DNA from: Larix kaempferi
Lineage: Eukaryota; Streptophyta; Pinopsida; Pinales; Pinaceae
Direction: 5' to 3'
Assembly: GCA_027924585.1 (NCBI GenBank)
Contig: BSBM01000186.1
Coordinates: forward strand, 6,882,001 to 6,946,000
Length of the DNA: 64,000 nucleotides
Of the stretch, positions 21,921 through 33,965 are shown one piece after another. Under the pieces are notes generated by a model that had not been told where the DNA came from, did no database searches, and worked only from the letters and a program-made list of their open reading frames with translations. Position numbers and translations under genes: made by a program. Numbering within the stretch: position 1 is the first letter of the stretch; each line of letters begins with the position of its first letter.

Positions 21921-24294
21921 TCGAGCGGATGCGAGCCAGATCTCCCTAGCTCAATGCAATACTAGAACAAATAGAACAGACTATAAACCACCTTCCTAGA
22001 TCTAGTTAAAGATCAAGTTATTAGATGTTTTACCTTAAGTTTGTAGCCCTTTATCCTGGATGTTGTTCTATGCCTCGTGGTTGTCAGATCTCAGCTACAA
22101 GACCTGCCAAGACACATAGAACAAGACAAAGGAGTAAAAAGCATATAAACAGTAACAGATCTAAATAAACAGTTAAGAAGGTAAACTACACAATATCATC
22201 AACACAATAATATTGGTCGAAAGTGTTTATATTACTGTAAAAATAGGGTAAGTACATAGAAGAAAATGACTACAACCAAATCTTAACAAAGCAATCCTTC
22301 TCCATCCAAGCCAATGCCATAACCTCCAAGGAAGTGTGAGTCTCTCAATGGATGAGTAGAGATATCTCTAAAGTGATTTCACCAGCATGTAGACACTATA
22401 GACTTCCTCCCTTTAGAGTGGGATAGAGCTTCATTTATATAAGACTAAGTGGATAGGGTATGGATAAAGTAGGTTGAGATATGATAGGAGAGAGATAGGG
22501 GATCCTTCTAAGGGGTTAGGAACCGAATGCCAGCTCTCCCAAAAGGTGAGGGATAGGGATCCATGTTTGGTGGCTTCGAGAATGGGCTCAAAGAAGCTAT
22601 TTTTGTCCATTAACTAACATCGTCACACCCTGCAAGAGGACAAGCCGGTATGTCATAGGTTGCATGAGGAAAACCTGTGACGACCTCTCAAAACCTAGTA
22701 TAAATGAGTATGTATCTCTTCCAGGTTAATAACTTAGTCAAGGAAACTTTAGGGATGTATACACTAAATCTCACGATGGTAAGATTTTAGGTGTAACAAA
22801 ATGCCCCACAAAGCATGAAGCTATTGAAATTTGGACAGGTGAAATGCTTTGACAGAAGAAATGGCAATGGATCGTCAGACGAAGGATGCCGCTGCAGTAC
22901 AACTGACTCTGAGTATACAGTCTCATATGATGTACAACATGGCTACCGACCAATACAATACAGATCCATGGTAGTAATGAACGACTGAACATAATCATGG
23001 CTACTAGACACATGCATAGATCCATGATGAGATGATAAACATAGCCATGACCAATACAAATGTGGATCCGTGTAATATGACTCAATACAATATCCATCAC
23101 AACCTAGGTAAAATATGACTCCCCAGGGTCTTCAAGCTGAACCCGCAATGATACAAATCTATCCATGTGATTAAAAATGTCTTGGCGTCAAACATGGTAT
23201 AAACCACTTGATTACCGATCATTGATGTATACCGTTAACAAGCACGAGGGAAATCACCATTAATGTCCATGATCCCCAAGGTATCATAGTACATATCACT
23301 AAGCATGAATAAATGAGCTGAAGTTGAATGCATGATGAAATCTTCCAATCAAGAGTCAATGATATAAACTCATGTTGAAATCAAGCTAACCTTCCATTGA
23401 GGCATGTAGGGCCAAGGTACTTGGTTGGTTTCTAGATTCAATTCCTGGATGATGTGTTGAAGTCGACAAGGATGAATCCTTCGAAGGAGGGCCATGATGT
23501 ATCCCCCATCATCGACACAAAACACGACAAAGGATGTGTAGAGCAGATCAGATGGTACAATAACATGCAAGACTGACTCAGAACAGACCAACATGATGGT
23601 AGGTGTACTGACTGCAGATAATGAATGATGAGTGTATTCTTGAACATGGGCATGTCATGACTTGGCATTATTTACATGACGAGTATGATATCGATTCCTA
23701 ATGCAATTTAGGATGGAATCTTTCTTTGAATGAAAAAAAGGAGTAACAAGTCTCAAGCAGTAGGTAAAACTCCAGGACAAACAAATAATCCAAGTGTAAT
23801 ATGCAAATGCAAATCAGTGCCATGTTCAAGAATGACTAGGTACTGCCACTGATAAAGGTTGTAACATAAAAGCTTTCCTTTTTCCCCATCATGAATCATG
23901 AGTGCCTCATGTGTTTTTTATGAGCTTAATGAGGGTAACCAGATGCTCGGTATAGCTCATCTCAGAGATGAGTCCAATCCCAAATATTTTCCGAACCTAG
24001 GATAAGAGGGGTTCGTCCCATGACGAGCCCTTCAATGTGAAAGTTTAATGAGTCAATGGAAGGTAAAAATTAGTTGTCATTTCATATTTAGAGAGTCTGA
24101 AAAGAACTAAAGAAGACTCCAACGGTCCTTTTTCATAAAGTTAGCCTCATCGCCCGAAAAAAGGGTAAAACAACGCGGGAGAGGACTCTTCTAGTCATGA
24201 TTGGCTAGAGTATACCTTTTTTCGTCAGTAGTGCCCCTTGGTTCGAAAAAGGGGTAAACCATCACCAGGAAGATGACCATTCAAATACTTTAAC
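21921..24294. other. Noncoding flank, possible LTR on the - strand
   Basis: No gene seen. A candidate LTR on - may start at 22798 (TGTTACACC), with a TATA-like TTATATAAA read on - near 22432-22440; I could not find its partner or a primer site, so it stays tentative. The rest to 24294 is mixed sequence ending in the TTAAC that Copia-1 duplicated. Confidence 0.35.
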
Positions 24295-24794
24295 TGTTAA
24301 GTTTATACTAATTTGACTAGCAAGATCATTGAATGAAACACAATCACAATATAGACAAAGATTTACCCTGGGAAACCCTCATGGGGTAGAAAACCCAGCA
24401 GATCTTTCCTCAAAATAGATGATCAACCAAATACAAGATGTAGAAACCAAACAAGAGCTCCTCCTCCTCCTATGTAGACCTCTGTCTCACTTGTGCGCTA
24501 CTCCTAAGTGAGTGAATGAATGAGATAAGTGAGGAACATCCTCCTCTACTTATACTCATCTCCCGACTGACCTTTTACCCTAATGGGGATGACCTCTCCC
24601 AGGAGAGTCTAATAACCCCCAAATAATAAACTCAGGGCTGACCTCACATGGGAGATCTAATAAACCTAGTTACCACATTCTCTCAGAGGAATAACCATCT
24701 CTGGATATACAATAAAGTCACCACGGAGGAATGTACCATCTCCAGAATAATAAAATACAAATATAATATTCTTGGAAGTTACAATATTTCAACA
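24295..24794 (-). repeat. Copia-1 3' LTR
   Basis: 500 bp, reading TGTTGAAATATTG... on - and ending ...TATAAACTTAACA. It pairs base for base with 37797-38296 apart from about 23 substitutions and no indels that I could see. It is flanked on the left by TTAAC and on the right by the polypurine tract. Confidence 0.95.
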
Positions 24795-24805
24795 CTCCCC
24801 CTTAA
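24795..24805 (-). promoter_or_regulatory. Copia-1 polypurine tract
   Basis: Reads TTAAGGGGGAG on -, directly before TGTTGA of the 3' LTR. This is the expected plus-strand primer site. A similar purine motif occurs at the end of pol, about 1.6 kb upstream. Confidence 0.85.
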
Positions 24806-24999
24806 CGAGAAGGATATTATAACAACATTTGCAGGAGCAAGGAGTCATCAACTACATGGTACATGATACATCTATAAATCATTGGAAGCTTTCTTCATAC
24901 GTCATCATCAGTAACTCAAACAATTACTGGAACATCAACATCTTCACTATTGGGTCTTCATCTTCTGCAACACTCAAACAACCACAGTAACATCATCAT

Positions 25000-26260
25000 C
25001 TGGATCTCTCAATCAACAGGCTCATCATCTAGATCTACCGATCAACATCATCTATATCATCTCGATCTACAGCATCTAGATCATCTCGATCTACAACATC
25101 TGGATCATCTCAATCAACAGCATCTGGATCATCTCAATCAATAACATCCGGATCATCTCGATCAACAGCATGTGGATCATCTCGATCTACAGCATCTGGA
25201 TCATCTCGATCAATAGCATCTAAATCATCTCGATCAACAGCATCTGGATCATCTCGATCAACAACATCTGGATCATCTCGATCTACAGCATCATAGCAGC
25301 ATACCCTGCAATACACATGATCCAATTCCGGGATGATCAATCCCTCTCACTTTAAGACACCTCTCATGTCTATGGACGATGCAATCTAGATCTTCTTTAC
25401 AGGATTACCAATCCCGATCCTTTCAAGACATGTCCATGTCTAGGGACGATGCAGTCCTTGATCCGTTTGAGACAATTCCATGTCTAGGGATGATACAATC
25501 CGTGATCCATTTAAGACAAATCCATGTCTTGGGACAATATAGTTCGTGATCCATTTAAGACAAATCCATGTCTAGGGATGATACAGTCCATGATCCATTT
25601 AAGACAAATCCATGTCTAGGGACGATATAGTCCGTGACTACAGAGCCATCCCTTTTTCATGCTGGATGTTTCACATCTACAGAGCCAACCCTTTTTCATG
25701 CTGGATGTAACCCATCTACAGAGCCAACCCTTTTTCATGCTGGATGTAACACATCTACAAAGCCAGCCCTTTTTCATGCTTGATGTAATACATCTACAGA
25801 GCCAACCCTTTTTCATGCTAGATGTAACCTAGATCAAATCTAGGATTTATCACCACAGAGCCAGTCCTTTTTCATACTGGATGTGACCTAGATCAAATCT
25901 AGGATTTATCACATACATTTTGAACTAAAAGCTCAGGGACGATGCAGTCCTATCATCAATTTTTAGAGACAGATGTCTACGGATCAATTCAGGGGACCAA
26001 AGTCCAGGGATGATGCAATCCCTCTTATCCACTAGGTACTTCTTTCTCGAAGACAGATGTCTACAGATCAATTCAGGGGACCGAAGTCCAGAGATGATGA
26101 AATCCCTCTTGTCCACTAGGGACTTCTTTCTCGAAGACATATGTCTATGGAACAATTCAGGGGGCCAATATCCAGGGATGATGCAATCCCTCTTGTCCAC
26201 TAGGGATTTCTTTCTCGGAGACATATGTCTACGGATCTCTTTTAGAACATGTGTTCAAGG
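25000..26260. repeat. Four successive minisatellites in the Copia-1 3' region
   Basis: Between the pol stop (26395) and the polypurine tract are four unrelated tandem arrays: a 24-bp unit (CATCTGGATCATCTC core, about 12 copies, 25000-25290), a 44-bp unit (TTAAGACAAATCCATGTCT core, about 5 copies, 25340-25637), a 39-bp unit (AGCCAACCCTTTTTCATGC core, about 6 copies, 25638-25870) and an 84-bp unit (about 4 copies, 25930-26240). Periods were checked by position and are regular. Reading frames through them are repeat artefacts. Confidence 0.9.
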
Positions 26261-26394
26261 ATGATACAATCCACTCATCCACTTAGACCTTATCTAAGGA
26301 CCATTTACCAACCTCACTGTTGGTATCACCAATATAGGTATCGACATCATCGACCTTACTGTCGATACAGGAAATCTCATCATCAGTGACCACA

Positions 26395-29300
26395 TCACTC
26401 CCCCTTCCGAGGAGGGTCCTTCTGAACTACACCAAGCTTGTCTCAAAAATACTCAAACTTTACTCGAGACAGAGGTTTGGTCAAGATATCAGCAACTTGT
26501 TCGTCAGTGCTCACATACTCAAGCTTGATAGCTCCTTTCTACACCATATCCCATATATAAAAATATCGGATCTCTATGTGCTTTGACTTATCATGGAACA
26601 CTGGATTCTCTGTCATCTTGATACAACTCTGGTTGTCACACATGATCATAGTGGCGTCCATCTTTAAGTCAAATAGTCCTGATAATAGCTTTCGTATTCA
26701 TACTGCTTCACAACTAGCAGAGCAAACAGCTATGTATTCTGCTTCATCTATGCTGAGAGCCACACTAGATTGCTTCCTGCTAAACCACGAGATCATGGCA
26801 GATCCTAGACAATAACATCCTCCCGATGTACTTTTCTGTCTGATACACTTCCTGCCCAATCAGCATCTGTGTAGCCATGCAATTTGAAATCATGATCTCC
26901 AATATAACATAGACCAAAGTCTATCATACCTTTTAGGTACCTCATCACATACTTTGCAGCTATCAAGTGAACTCGTCTAGGTTCCACTAGATACTGACTT
27001 AAGGTATTCATGGCAAAGCATATATCTGGTTTGGTATTTGTCAAATACATCAATGACCCAATAATCTGTCTGTACAGAGTCATATCCACTAACTCTGATG
27101 AGTCATCAACTAACAGCTTCAGGCTGGAATCCATGGGAGTGGCCATGGATTTGCATTCCAACATGTCAAATCTCTTCAATATTTCCACAACATACTTTCC
27201 CTGGTTGAGAAAGATTTCTCTTGGTCCTTGCCATACTTCCAGACCTAAGAAGTAATGCATCAATCTGAGATCTTTCACCTCAAATTTTGAAGAGAGATTC
27301 TTTTTGCACTTGACGATTTGTTTCTCATTTCCAGTTAGCAATAATATGATAGGTTCATCATCCATAACTTTGAGATAAAGGTTAGGATCAAATTTACTCT
27401 TGGTAAAGCCCAAGCTAGTCAAGAAACTGTCAATTCTGCCATACCAAGCTCTAGGAGCTTGCTTCAGCCCATACAAGGCCTTCTTTAGTTTGCACACATG
27501 GCTTCTTCCATCTTCCACCTCGAATCGTTGTGGTTGTTCTATGTACACTTCCTCCTCAATCACACCATTCAGGAAGGCTGTCTTCACATGCATCTGGTGT
27601 AATTCCCACTTCATCATGGATGCAAGTGCCATGATGGTTCTAATGGAAGTGTACCTTGCAACTAGTGCAAATGTTTCTTCATAGTCAATTCCCTCTTTCT
27701 GAGAGAATCCTTTGGCCACAAACCTTGCCTTATACTTTTCAATGCTTCCATCCGTAGCATGCTTTATCTTGTATATCCATTTGGAGGATACCACACTTTT
27801 ATCCTTTGGTTTGGGAACTATTTCCCAAACATCATTCTTCATTATTGATTGGTATTCCTCTGTCATTGCCTCCACCCACTCTTTCTTATGAGATGCCTCT
27901 TCATAACTGGTGGGTTCTTGATCTACAAGATCACACATTAGGGCCACATAGTTGGAGAATGTCTTTGGTTTCTTGCTCACCCTAGTGGAGCCTTCAGGAG
28001 CTCCATATTTTTCTGCTCCTAGTATAATGTCTCTTGCCCAAGCTAGATTTATCTTCCTTGAAATTTCTATGACAGGGGGTTCTTTTAGTTCCATCGTGTC
28101 ATGGTCTTCAGGAGTTGTCTCTTCAGGGGTGGGTGCAGCTTCTGTGATTCTGGAAGGTGCCTCTTCCTCATATACTTCTTCATGTTGGAACTTCCTAGAT
28201 CTCTTGAGAGATGCCTCTTCATCAAATGTCACATCCCTACTTATTTCCATATGATGGAATCCTGGGATGTATATTCTGAATGCTTTGGATGCCTCACAAT
28301 ATCCAACAAATATTCCTTTCTTCCCAGATGGATCTAGCTTGGTCCGCTTTTCTTTTTGAATGTGAATGTATACTAGGCATCCAAATATCTTGAGGTGAAT
28401 TACTTCAGGCTTCTTCCTTGTAAACACTTCTTCTGGGGTCTTGAAATCAAGAGCACTATGAGATAGTCTATTCTGCACCTAGACTGTTGTCCTGGCTGCA
28501 TCATCCCACAGATACATAGGTAGATCTTGATCATGTATCATTGTTTTTACTGCTTCCATAATAGTTCTATTCTTTCTTTCCGCAACACCTTTCTATTGGG
28601 GATTGTAGAGAGTGGTTAGTTCCCTCTTGATTCCAGCTTCTTTACAAAAGACTTCAAAATATTTTGAAATATATTCTCCACCATTATCTGTCCTGAGTAT
28701 CTTAATCTTCTTTTCTAAATGGTTTTCTATCAAGGCTTTGAATTCCTTGAACTTTATAAAAACTCCATCTTTTCCCTTCAGAAAATATATCCAAGTCTTT
28801 ATTGAATAGTCATCAATGAAACTAAGGTAGTATTCATATCCACTTAAGGATGTGGATGGCATTGGTCCACATAAATCTGAATGAATCAATTCCAATGTAC
28901 TCTTAGTCTTTGTATCACTCTTTGGAAATGGGTTCTTGACATTCTTTCCTTTTGCACACCCTTTGCAAGTGCCATCATCATCAATCTTTAGGTCTGGTAA
29001 TCCTATGACTACCTTTATTTCATAAGGTAATGCTTTGTAGTTAATGTGAGCAAGCTTTCTATGCCATAGCTCACTTGGGCTAGTGGCTTCATGAACAAGG
29101 GAAGCTTCTGGATGGCCTTTGAGTTTGTATAGATCTCCTTCGTCTTCACCAATAACAATTGCATCGTCAATTGATTTTCCTTTGGGCCACATTAGTACTT
29201 GCCCATCTATGAATGCAACCCTATAGCCTTTCTTATCCAAAGCAGAGATAGAGAGTAATTTCTTCTTCAAACCTAGTACATATAAGATTTCCTTCATCTT

Positions 29301-29770
29301 CAATGGGGTTCTAGAATCAATCTTGTAGCTTGCTTCACCAATTCCCTTGATGGGATATTGATAGTCATCTCCTAGAGATACCTTATGTGGAGAGGTCTTC
29401 TCTTCAATTCTTGAGAGAGTCTTCTTTTGTCCTGTCATGTGCTTTGAAGCACCACTATCAATGAGCCATGTATCTTCTCTAGGTGTCACAGACCCAGAGA
29501 GTGCAGAGAATAGAACATATTATTCCGCATCTTCTTTTTCTATTTTAGTTCTTTTCTTTTGAGGCCTTTTCTCTTCCTCTTCTTCACTATCATCTTCTGC
29601 CAAATGTGCTTGATGTCTTTTGTGAATATTCTTCTTCTTATTTGAAGGACAATTTCTAGCAATGTGTCCTAGTTTGTGACAACTATAACATTGAACTGAG
29701 GAGAGATCTCTTTCTATGTTTATTCCCCCTTTCTTTTTAAATCTATTAGGAGGTTGTGACTCCTTGTGAC
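26395..29770 (-). pseudogene. Copia-1 pol: knuckle, PR, INT, RT, RNase H
   Basis: Order is copia-type: zinc knuckle C-x2-C-x4-H-x4-C (29690-29649), protease with D-S-G-A at about 29459-29448, integrase with the H/C zinc site and D...D (I-H-S-D, R-T-D-N-G-G-E-Y) to 28593, RT (about 28000-27100) and RNase H to the stop at 26395-26397. There are stops near 29522, 28592 and 28480 and a small frameshift near 26820. The RT metal-site box is gone: L-L-L is followed directly by T-G-N-E at 27335/27336, where the family has Y-V-D-D and three more residues. That is an in-frame loss of 21 bases, so RT could not work. The 557-codon open stretch (28478-26805) is long for a dead element, suggesting fairly recent decay. 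Confidence 0.9.
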
Positions 29771-30415
29771 TCTTAGTTTTTCAAAATTTACTTCAATCTG
29801 ATCTAGGATCTTAACTGAGAGAACAACATGTATAGCATATCTACAGCATATCAATCATGAACACAATAATGCAAGCACACAATAGACACACATTTTACTT
29901 GGGGAAAACCATAAAGGTGAAAAACCCCAATAACTTTCTTAGAGACAAATAGAGCAATGATACAACCCAAGCATAAGAGATAGACATCTCCTAGCAGCAG
30001 CTCCTCCTCTTCCACAAGTGCGCCACTCTCCCGAGAGTGTGAGAGAGAATAGAATGATCAAATAGAGTGCCTCCCTCACTTCATTTATACTTGACTTGAC
30101 TTGCCTAATAACCTTTACTAGGTCGACCTTAACTTAACCACATAACATAATGCTGACTGGGCCGACCCCCAATAGGTTGGTCTAATAACCCTTTGACCCA
30201 CATGACTTATACAGGGCCGACCCCAACAAGGTGGTCTAATAACCCATTAAGTATAAGTTATGACACTTACAATATAAATGACGACACTTCCGTATAGAGG
30301 AATAATAACATCTCTATAGGAATACAAACACTTCCGTATAGAGGAATAATACCATCTCTATAGGAGTACAATATACATATATGAAATACATTCTGAAGTT
30401 ACATATACATCAACA
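29771..30415 (-). repeat. Copia-2 3' LTR
   Basis: About 645 bp, reading TGTTGATGTATATG on - and ending where Copia-1 pol resumes. The outer two bases at 29771 are TC rather than TG, a mutated terminus. It pairs with 36113-36741, with about 6-7% substitutions by hand count plus indels. Confidence 0.9.
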
Positions 30416-30425
30416 GTCCCTCTTA
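30416..30425 (-). promoter_or_regulatory. Copia-2 polypurine tract
   Basis: Reads AAGAGGGAC on - directly before TGTTGATG. This is the expected PPT position, somewhat degenerate compared with Copia-1. Confidence 0.65.
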
Positions 30426-30569
30426 ACTAGGAAGGTATTTCTCGACACAGGTCTTCTAGCACAAGTCTTCTTCTCTGGATCATCGTCATTGGATAATCGT
30501 CATCGAGTCATCATCATCATCACTGCTATTGCCATCTCAATCAATCTTTGAATCTACTCGTCATAGGAA

Positions 30570-31700
30570 GTTCTACAAAGCCAGTCCTTTTTCATACTGG
30601 ATGTAGGCCCACCACCTACAGGTCTTCATCATCACTGGCCATACTGTGGAATCCTCAGGACTTATTACATGCATCACAAAACCTTAAAAGAGTCTCTTGG
30701 CTAGAAAGAACCCCAAAGAGCATCTGAGGCCTTTTTCATCCCGTCCATATCTCCATGACTTATTACATGTGACTGTCACAAAACCTTAAAAGAGTGTCCC
30801 AGGAATGTTTATGTGCATAGCACGACCGAAAAGAACTCTAAAGAGCATCCCAGGAACATTTATGTGCCTAAGCACGACCAGCAAGATCTCCAGGACTGAT
30901 TACATGTGACCTCTGCTACAAACCCTCAAAAGAGAATCCTAGGGCTTATTATGGGCACACAACCCAACCTATCGAATCTCCCAGGTCTTACATGTAGCAG
31001 CCCACCACAAACCCTCGAAAGAGCATCACAGGACTTATTATGGGCACACAGCCCAACCTATCGGATCTCCTAGGTCTTACATGTGGCCCACTATCAAAAA
31101 CCCTAGAAAGAGCATCCCACGACTTATTATGGGCACACAGCCCAACCTATCAGATCTCCCAGGTCTTACATGTGATACATAGTGCCAGTCCTTTTTCATA
31201 CTGGATGTGACCTAGAACAAATCTAGGATTTCCTTTGCACAACCTATCCATGGCCACAGAGTATCAACCTGATACTCACCATACATCATCCTGATGTGCA
31301 CATGATCATCCTGATCATACAATGCATCTACCTGATGCATACCAAGTATCTACCTGATACATATCGCCATACATGATCCACCTAATCATACAATGTATCC
31401 ACCTGATACATACATAGATACATGATCCACACAATCTATCCACCTGATATATATCAACATACATGATCTACCTGATCATACACAGTATCCACCTAATACA
31501 TATATAGATACATGGTCCAAGCATCCAACATGATGGATATACAAATACATATAAATGATCCAACTGATCATGTCCAACATCCAACATGATGCGTACATAC
31601 ATATACATATAAATGATCCAACTGATCATATCTAGCATCATCCTGACGCATATATAGAGCGGTAACTGGAGTATCATCCTGATGCTCATCATCCAGTGCT
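30570..31700. repeat. Tandem repeats in the Copia-2 3' region
   Basis: An 89-bp unit containing CCAGGTCTTACATGT and GGGCACACAGCCCAACCTAT recurs with exact 89-base steps (30983, 31072, 31161) and continues as weaker copies upstream. A second array of about 90-bp units rich in CATACATGATCCACCTGAT spans about 31290-31640. The segments at 30575-30600 and 31190-31230 (CCTTTTTCATACTGGATGT) are shared with the 39-bp array of Copia-1. Confidence 0.8.
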
Positions 31701-31766
31701 TACATCCACAGCCATGTGAAGGATCCCCTTCCACCATGCTAGGAATGGCTACAGCAAATGTCTCCA

Positions 31767-33200
31767 TCACTTCTTCCTCGAACTGTCATCGATCTGAAGA
31801 ACACCAAGCCTCTCTCTGAAGTACTCGAACTTCACTCTGGCTAGTGGCATCGTCAATACATTTACAATCTGCTCATCCGTCGCAACATATAGAAGCTTCA
31901 TTGCTCCTCTATGCACCATATCCCTGATATAGTGTTATTTGATGTCTATGTGTTTCGACCTATCGTGGAACATCGAGTTCTTAGACAGCTTCACACAACT
32001 CTGGTTATCACAAAATATACCAGTAGCCTCCAGCGGTACATCAAATAACTTAGACAGTAGCTTCAGAAGCCATATTGCCTCACAACTAGCTGAACAAGCT
32101 GCAACATACTCTGCTTCGGCTATACTCAGTGCTACACAAGACTGCTTCCTACTAAACCAAGAGATCACACCTGATCCCATACTGAAGCAACACCCAGAAG
32201 TGCTCTTCCTATCTGTAGCACTGCCTGCCCAATCTGAATCAACATAACCCTGTAGGTTAAACTTTTGATTCGCATCATACTTGAGCCCATAATCAACTTA
32301 CCTTTCAGGTAGCTCAGAATATGCTTTACAGCAACCAGGTGAACACTGTTCGGATCCATCAGGAATTGGCTCAATGTGTTCACCAAAAAGCAAATATCTG
32401 GTCTTGTGTTCGTCAGGTACATCAAGGACCTAATCATCTGATGATGCATAGTGATATCAACTGGCTCAGATGAAGCATCACACAGAAGCTTTAGGTTTGA
32501 TGCCATAGGTGTGGCTATGGCCTTGCATTCCATCATCCTGAACCTCTTCAGGATCTCTACTGCATACTTCCCTTGTCTAAGGAAGATCTGCACTCTGCCA
32601 CACCTCCATACCTAGAAAATAGTGCATCATCCACAAGTTCTTCATCTCGAACTCGGCAGCAAGCTTCCGCTGTGTGTCAGCAATCAATCTATCTTCACCT
32701 ATAATAAACAGGTCATCCATATACAAAAGTAGTATCACTAGATTTCCTTCCTCAACCTTGTAGTAAAGATTGGAATCCGCTTTACTCTTGGTAAAGCCCA
32801 AACTGGATAGAAAGATGTCTATCCTACCATACCAAGTTATGCACATATATGACTCCCTGTCATGTGTCTCAGAACCAAGTGGTTGCTCCACATACACTTC
32901 TTCTTCAAATACACCATTCAAGAAAGTTGTCTTCAAATCCATCTGGTGTATCTTCCATTTCATCACTACAGCCAAAGCAAGTACAGATCTAATGGAAGTG
33001 TATCTGGCTACAACAGTAAAAGTCTCTATGCTACCACCTACAGCATGCTTGATCTTATAGATCCTCTTGGAAGTCACTACAGAATCCCCTTCAGGTCTTG
33101 GGACTGCATCCCAAACATCTTCATGATCAACTGGTACTCCTCGATCATGGAATTCTTCCCAGATCCTAGGAACTTCAATATCTTCAATATTTTCAATAGA
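31767..33200 (-). pseudogene. Copia-2 RT and RNase H remnant
   Basis: RT from about 33080 to 32580 with an intact Y-M-D-D box, then the RT connection and RNase H (32590-31767, with C-D-N-Q-S and a terminal Asp region). Compared with Copia-1, two blocks are missing without breaking the frame: about 20 residues after G-G-S-I-E and about 14 residues before W-Y-G-R-I-D. Frameshifts lie near 32590 and 32270, with a stop near 31930. The stop at 31767-31769 matches the Copia-1 pol end. Confidence 0.85.
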
Positions 33201-33640
33201 TAACTTTGTTGTTGAACAAATGTTGTAGTCCTACTTTTGTAGGTGATGGTATATGATCTTTCCTACACAACAAGTTAAATTCTTACACATAAATAAATAT
33301 GTCATACAGTCATGCAATTATCTTAGCCAATGCTTCAATACAACATTTATCCATATCCCGTAACTTTCTAGATGCCTTCCAATCTCTACCAGAACATTGT
33401 TAAAAGTGTGCACAACTCCCAACATGTCAGCAAAGAGGTTTCATTCTAGATAATTAGCAATGGAATGTTGTACAATGCCATAGGCCACTTACCCATGTAT
33501 ATTAGTAGTATACTGTTCATCAATGCAACTATGCATAATACACAACCTAATTCTAGGAACATGAGTATATACATTATTGAATAGTATTATTTAAACAATA
33601 AAATATGCAAGGAATGATAATTCAAATACTTATGTTTGTT
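33200..33640. other. Noncoding insertion between Copia-2 integrase and RT
   Basis: About 440 bp of AT-rich sequence with no coding resemblance, sitting where integrase C-terminal and early RT sequence should be. It could be a small inserted element or filler DNA. I saw no terminal repeats. Confidence 0.4.
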
Positions 33641-33649
33641 TGTTTGTTG

Positions 33650-33965
33650 GGTTGACTCCTTCTCAGTCTTTGCTTCTTTTCTGCAACTCCATTCTGATGT
33701 GGATTGTGAGAAGTGGTCAACTCCCTCTGAATATCTGCATCCTTCCAGAAACTACTGAAGTGTGCTCCTTCTTGATCTTTGCTTCCTTGCAGAAAACAAC
33801 TGGAGTGTGCTCCCTCTTGATCTTTTCTTCCTTGTAGGAACAAATGGAGTGTGCTCCCTCTTGATCTTTGCTTCCTTGCAGGAAACAACTAGAGTGTGCT
33901 CCCTCTTGATCTTTGCTTCCTTGCAAGAACAACTGGAGTGTGCTCCCTATTGATCTTTGCTTCCT
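33650..33965 (-). pseudogene. Copia-2 integrase scrap with 45-bp tandem repeat
   Basis: A short piece of the integrase core (F-C-K-E-A-x-I-K-R-E followed by N-P-H-Q-N-G-V-A-E) containing the catalytic Glu region. The segment before it is repeated about five times in tandem with a 45-bp unit (15 codons). One unit is 44 bp, so the frame breaks. The rest of integrase, protease and gag of Copia-2 is missing. Confidence 0.8.

Noticed and set aside
22798-24294. 3' LTR of gypsy-3 split off by Copia-1
   Set aside because: The position would fit, but I found no matching LTR on the other side of gypsy-3 and no polypurine tract, so I did not annotate it.
24950-26260. Tandem repeats resembling a CRISPR array
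   Set aside because: Units are contiguous without unique spacers, differ in period (24, 44, 39, 84 bp), and lie in a plant copia 3' region.
27400-28340. Several open frames on + opposite Copia-1 pol
   Set aside because: They are antisense shadows of the long pol frame on - and carry no recognisable domain.
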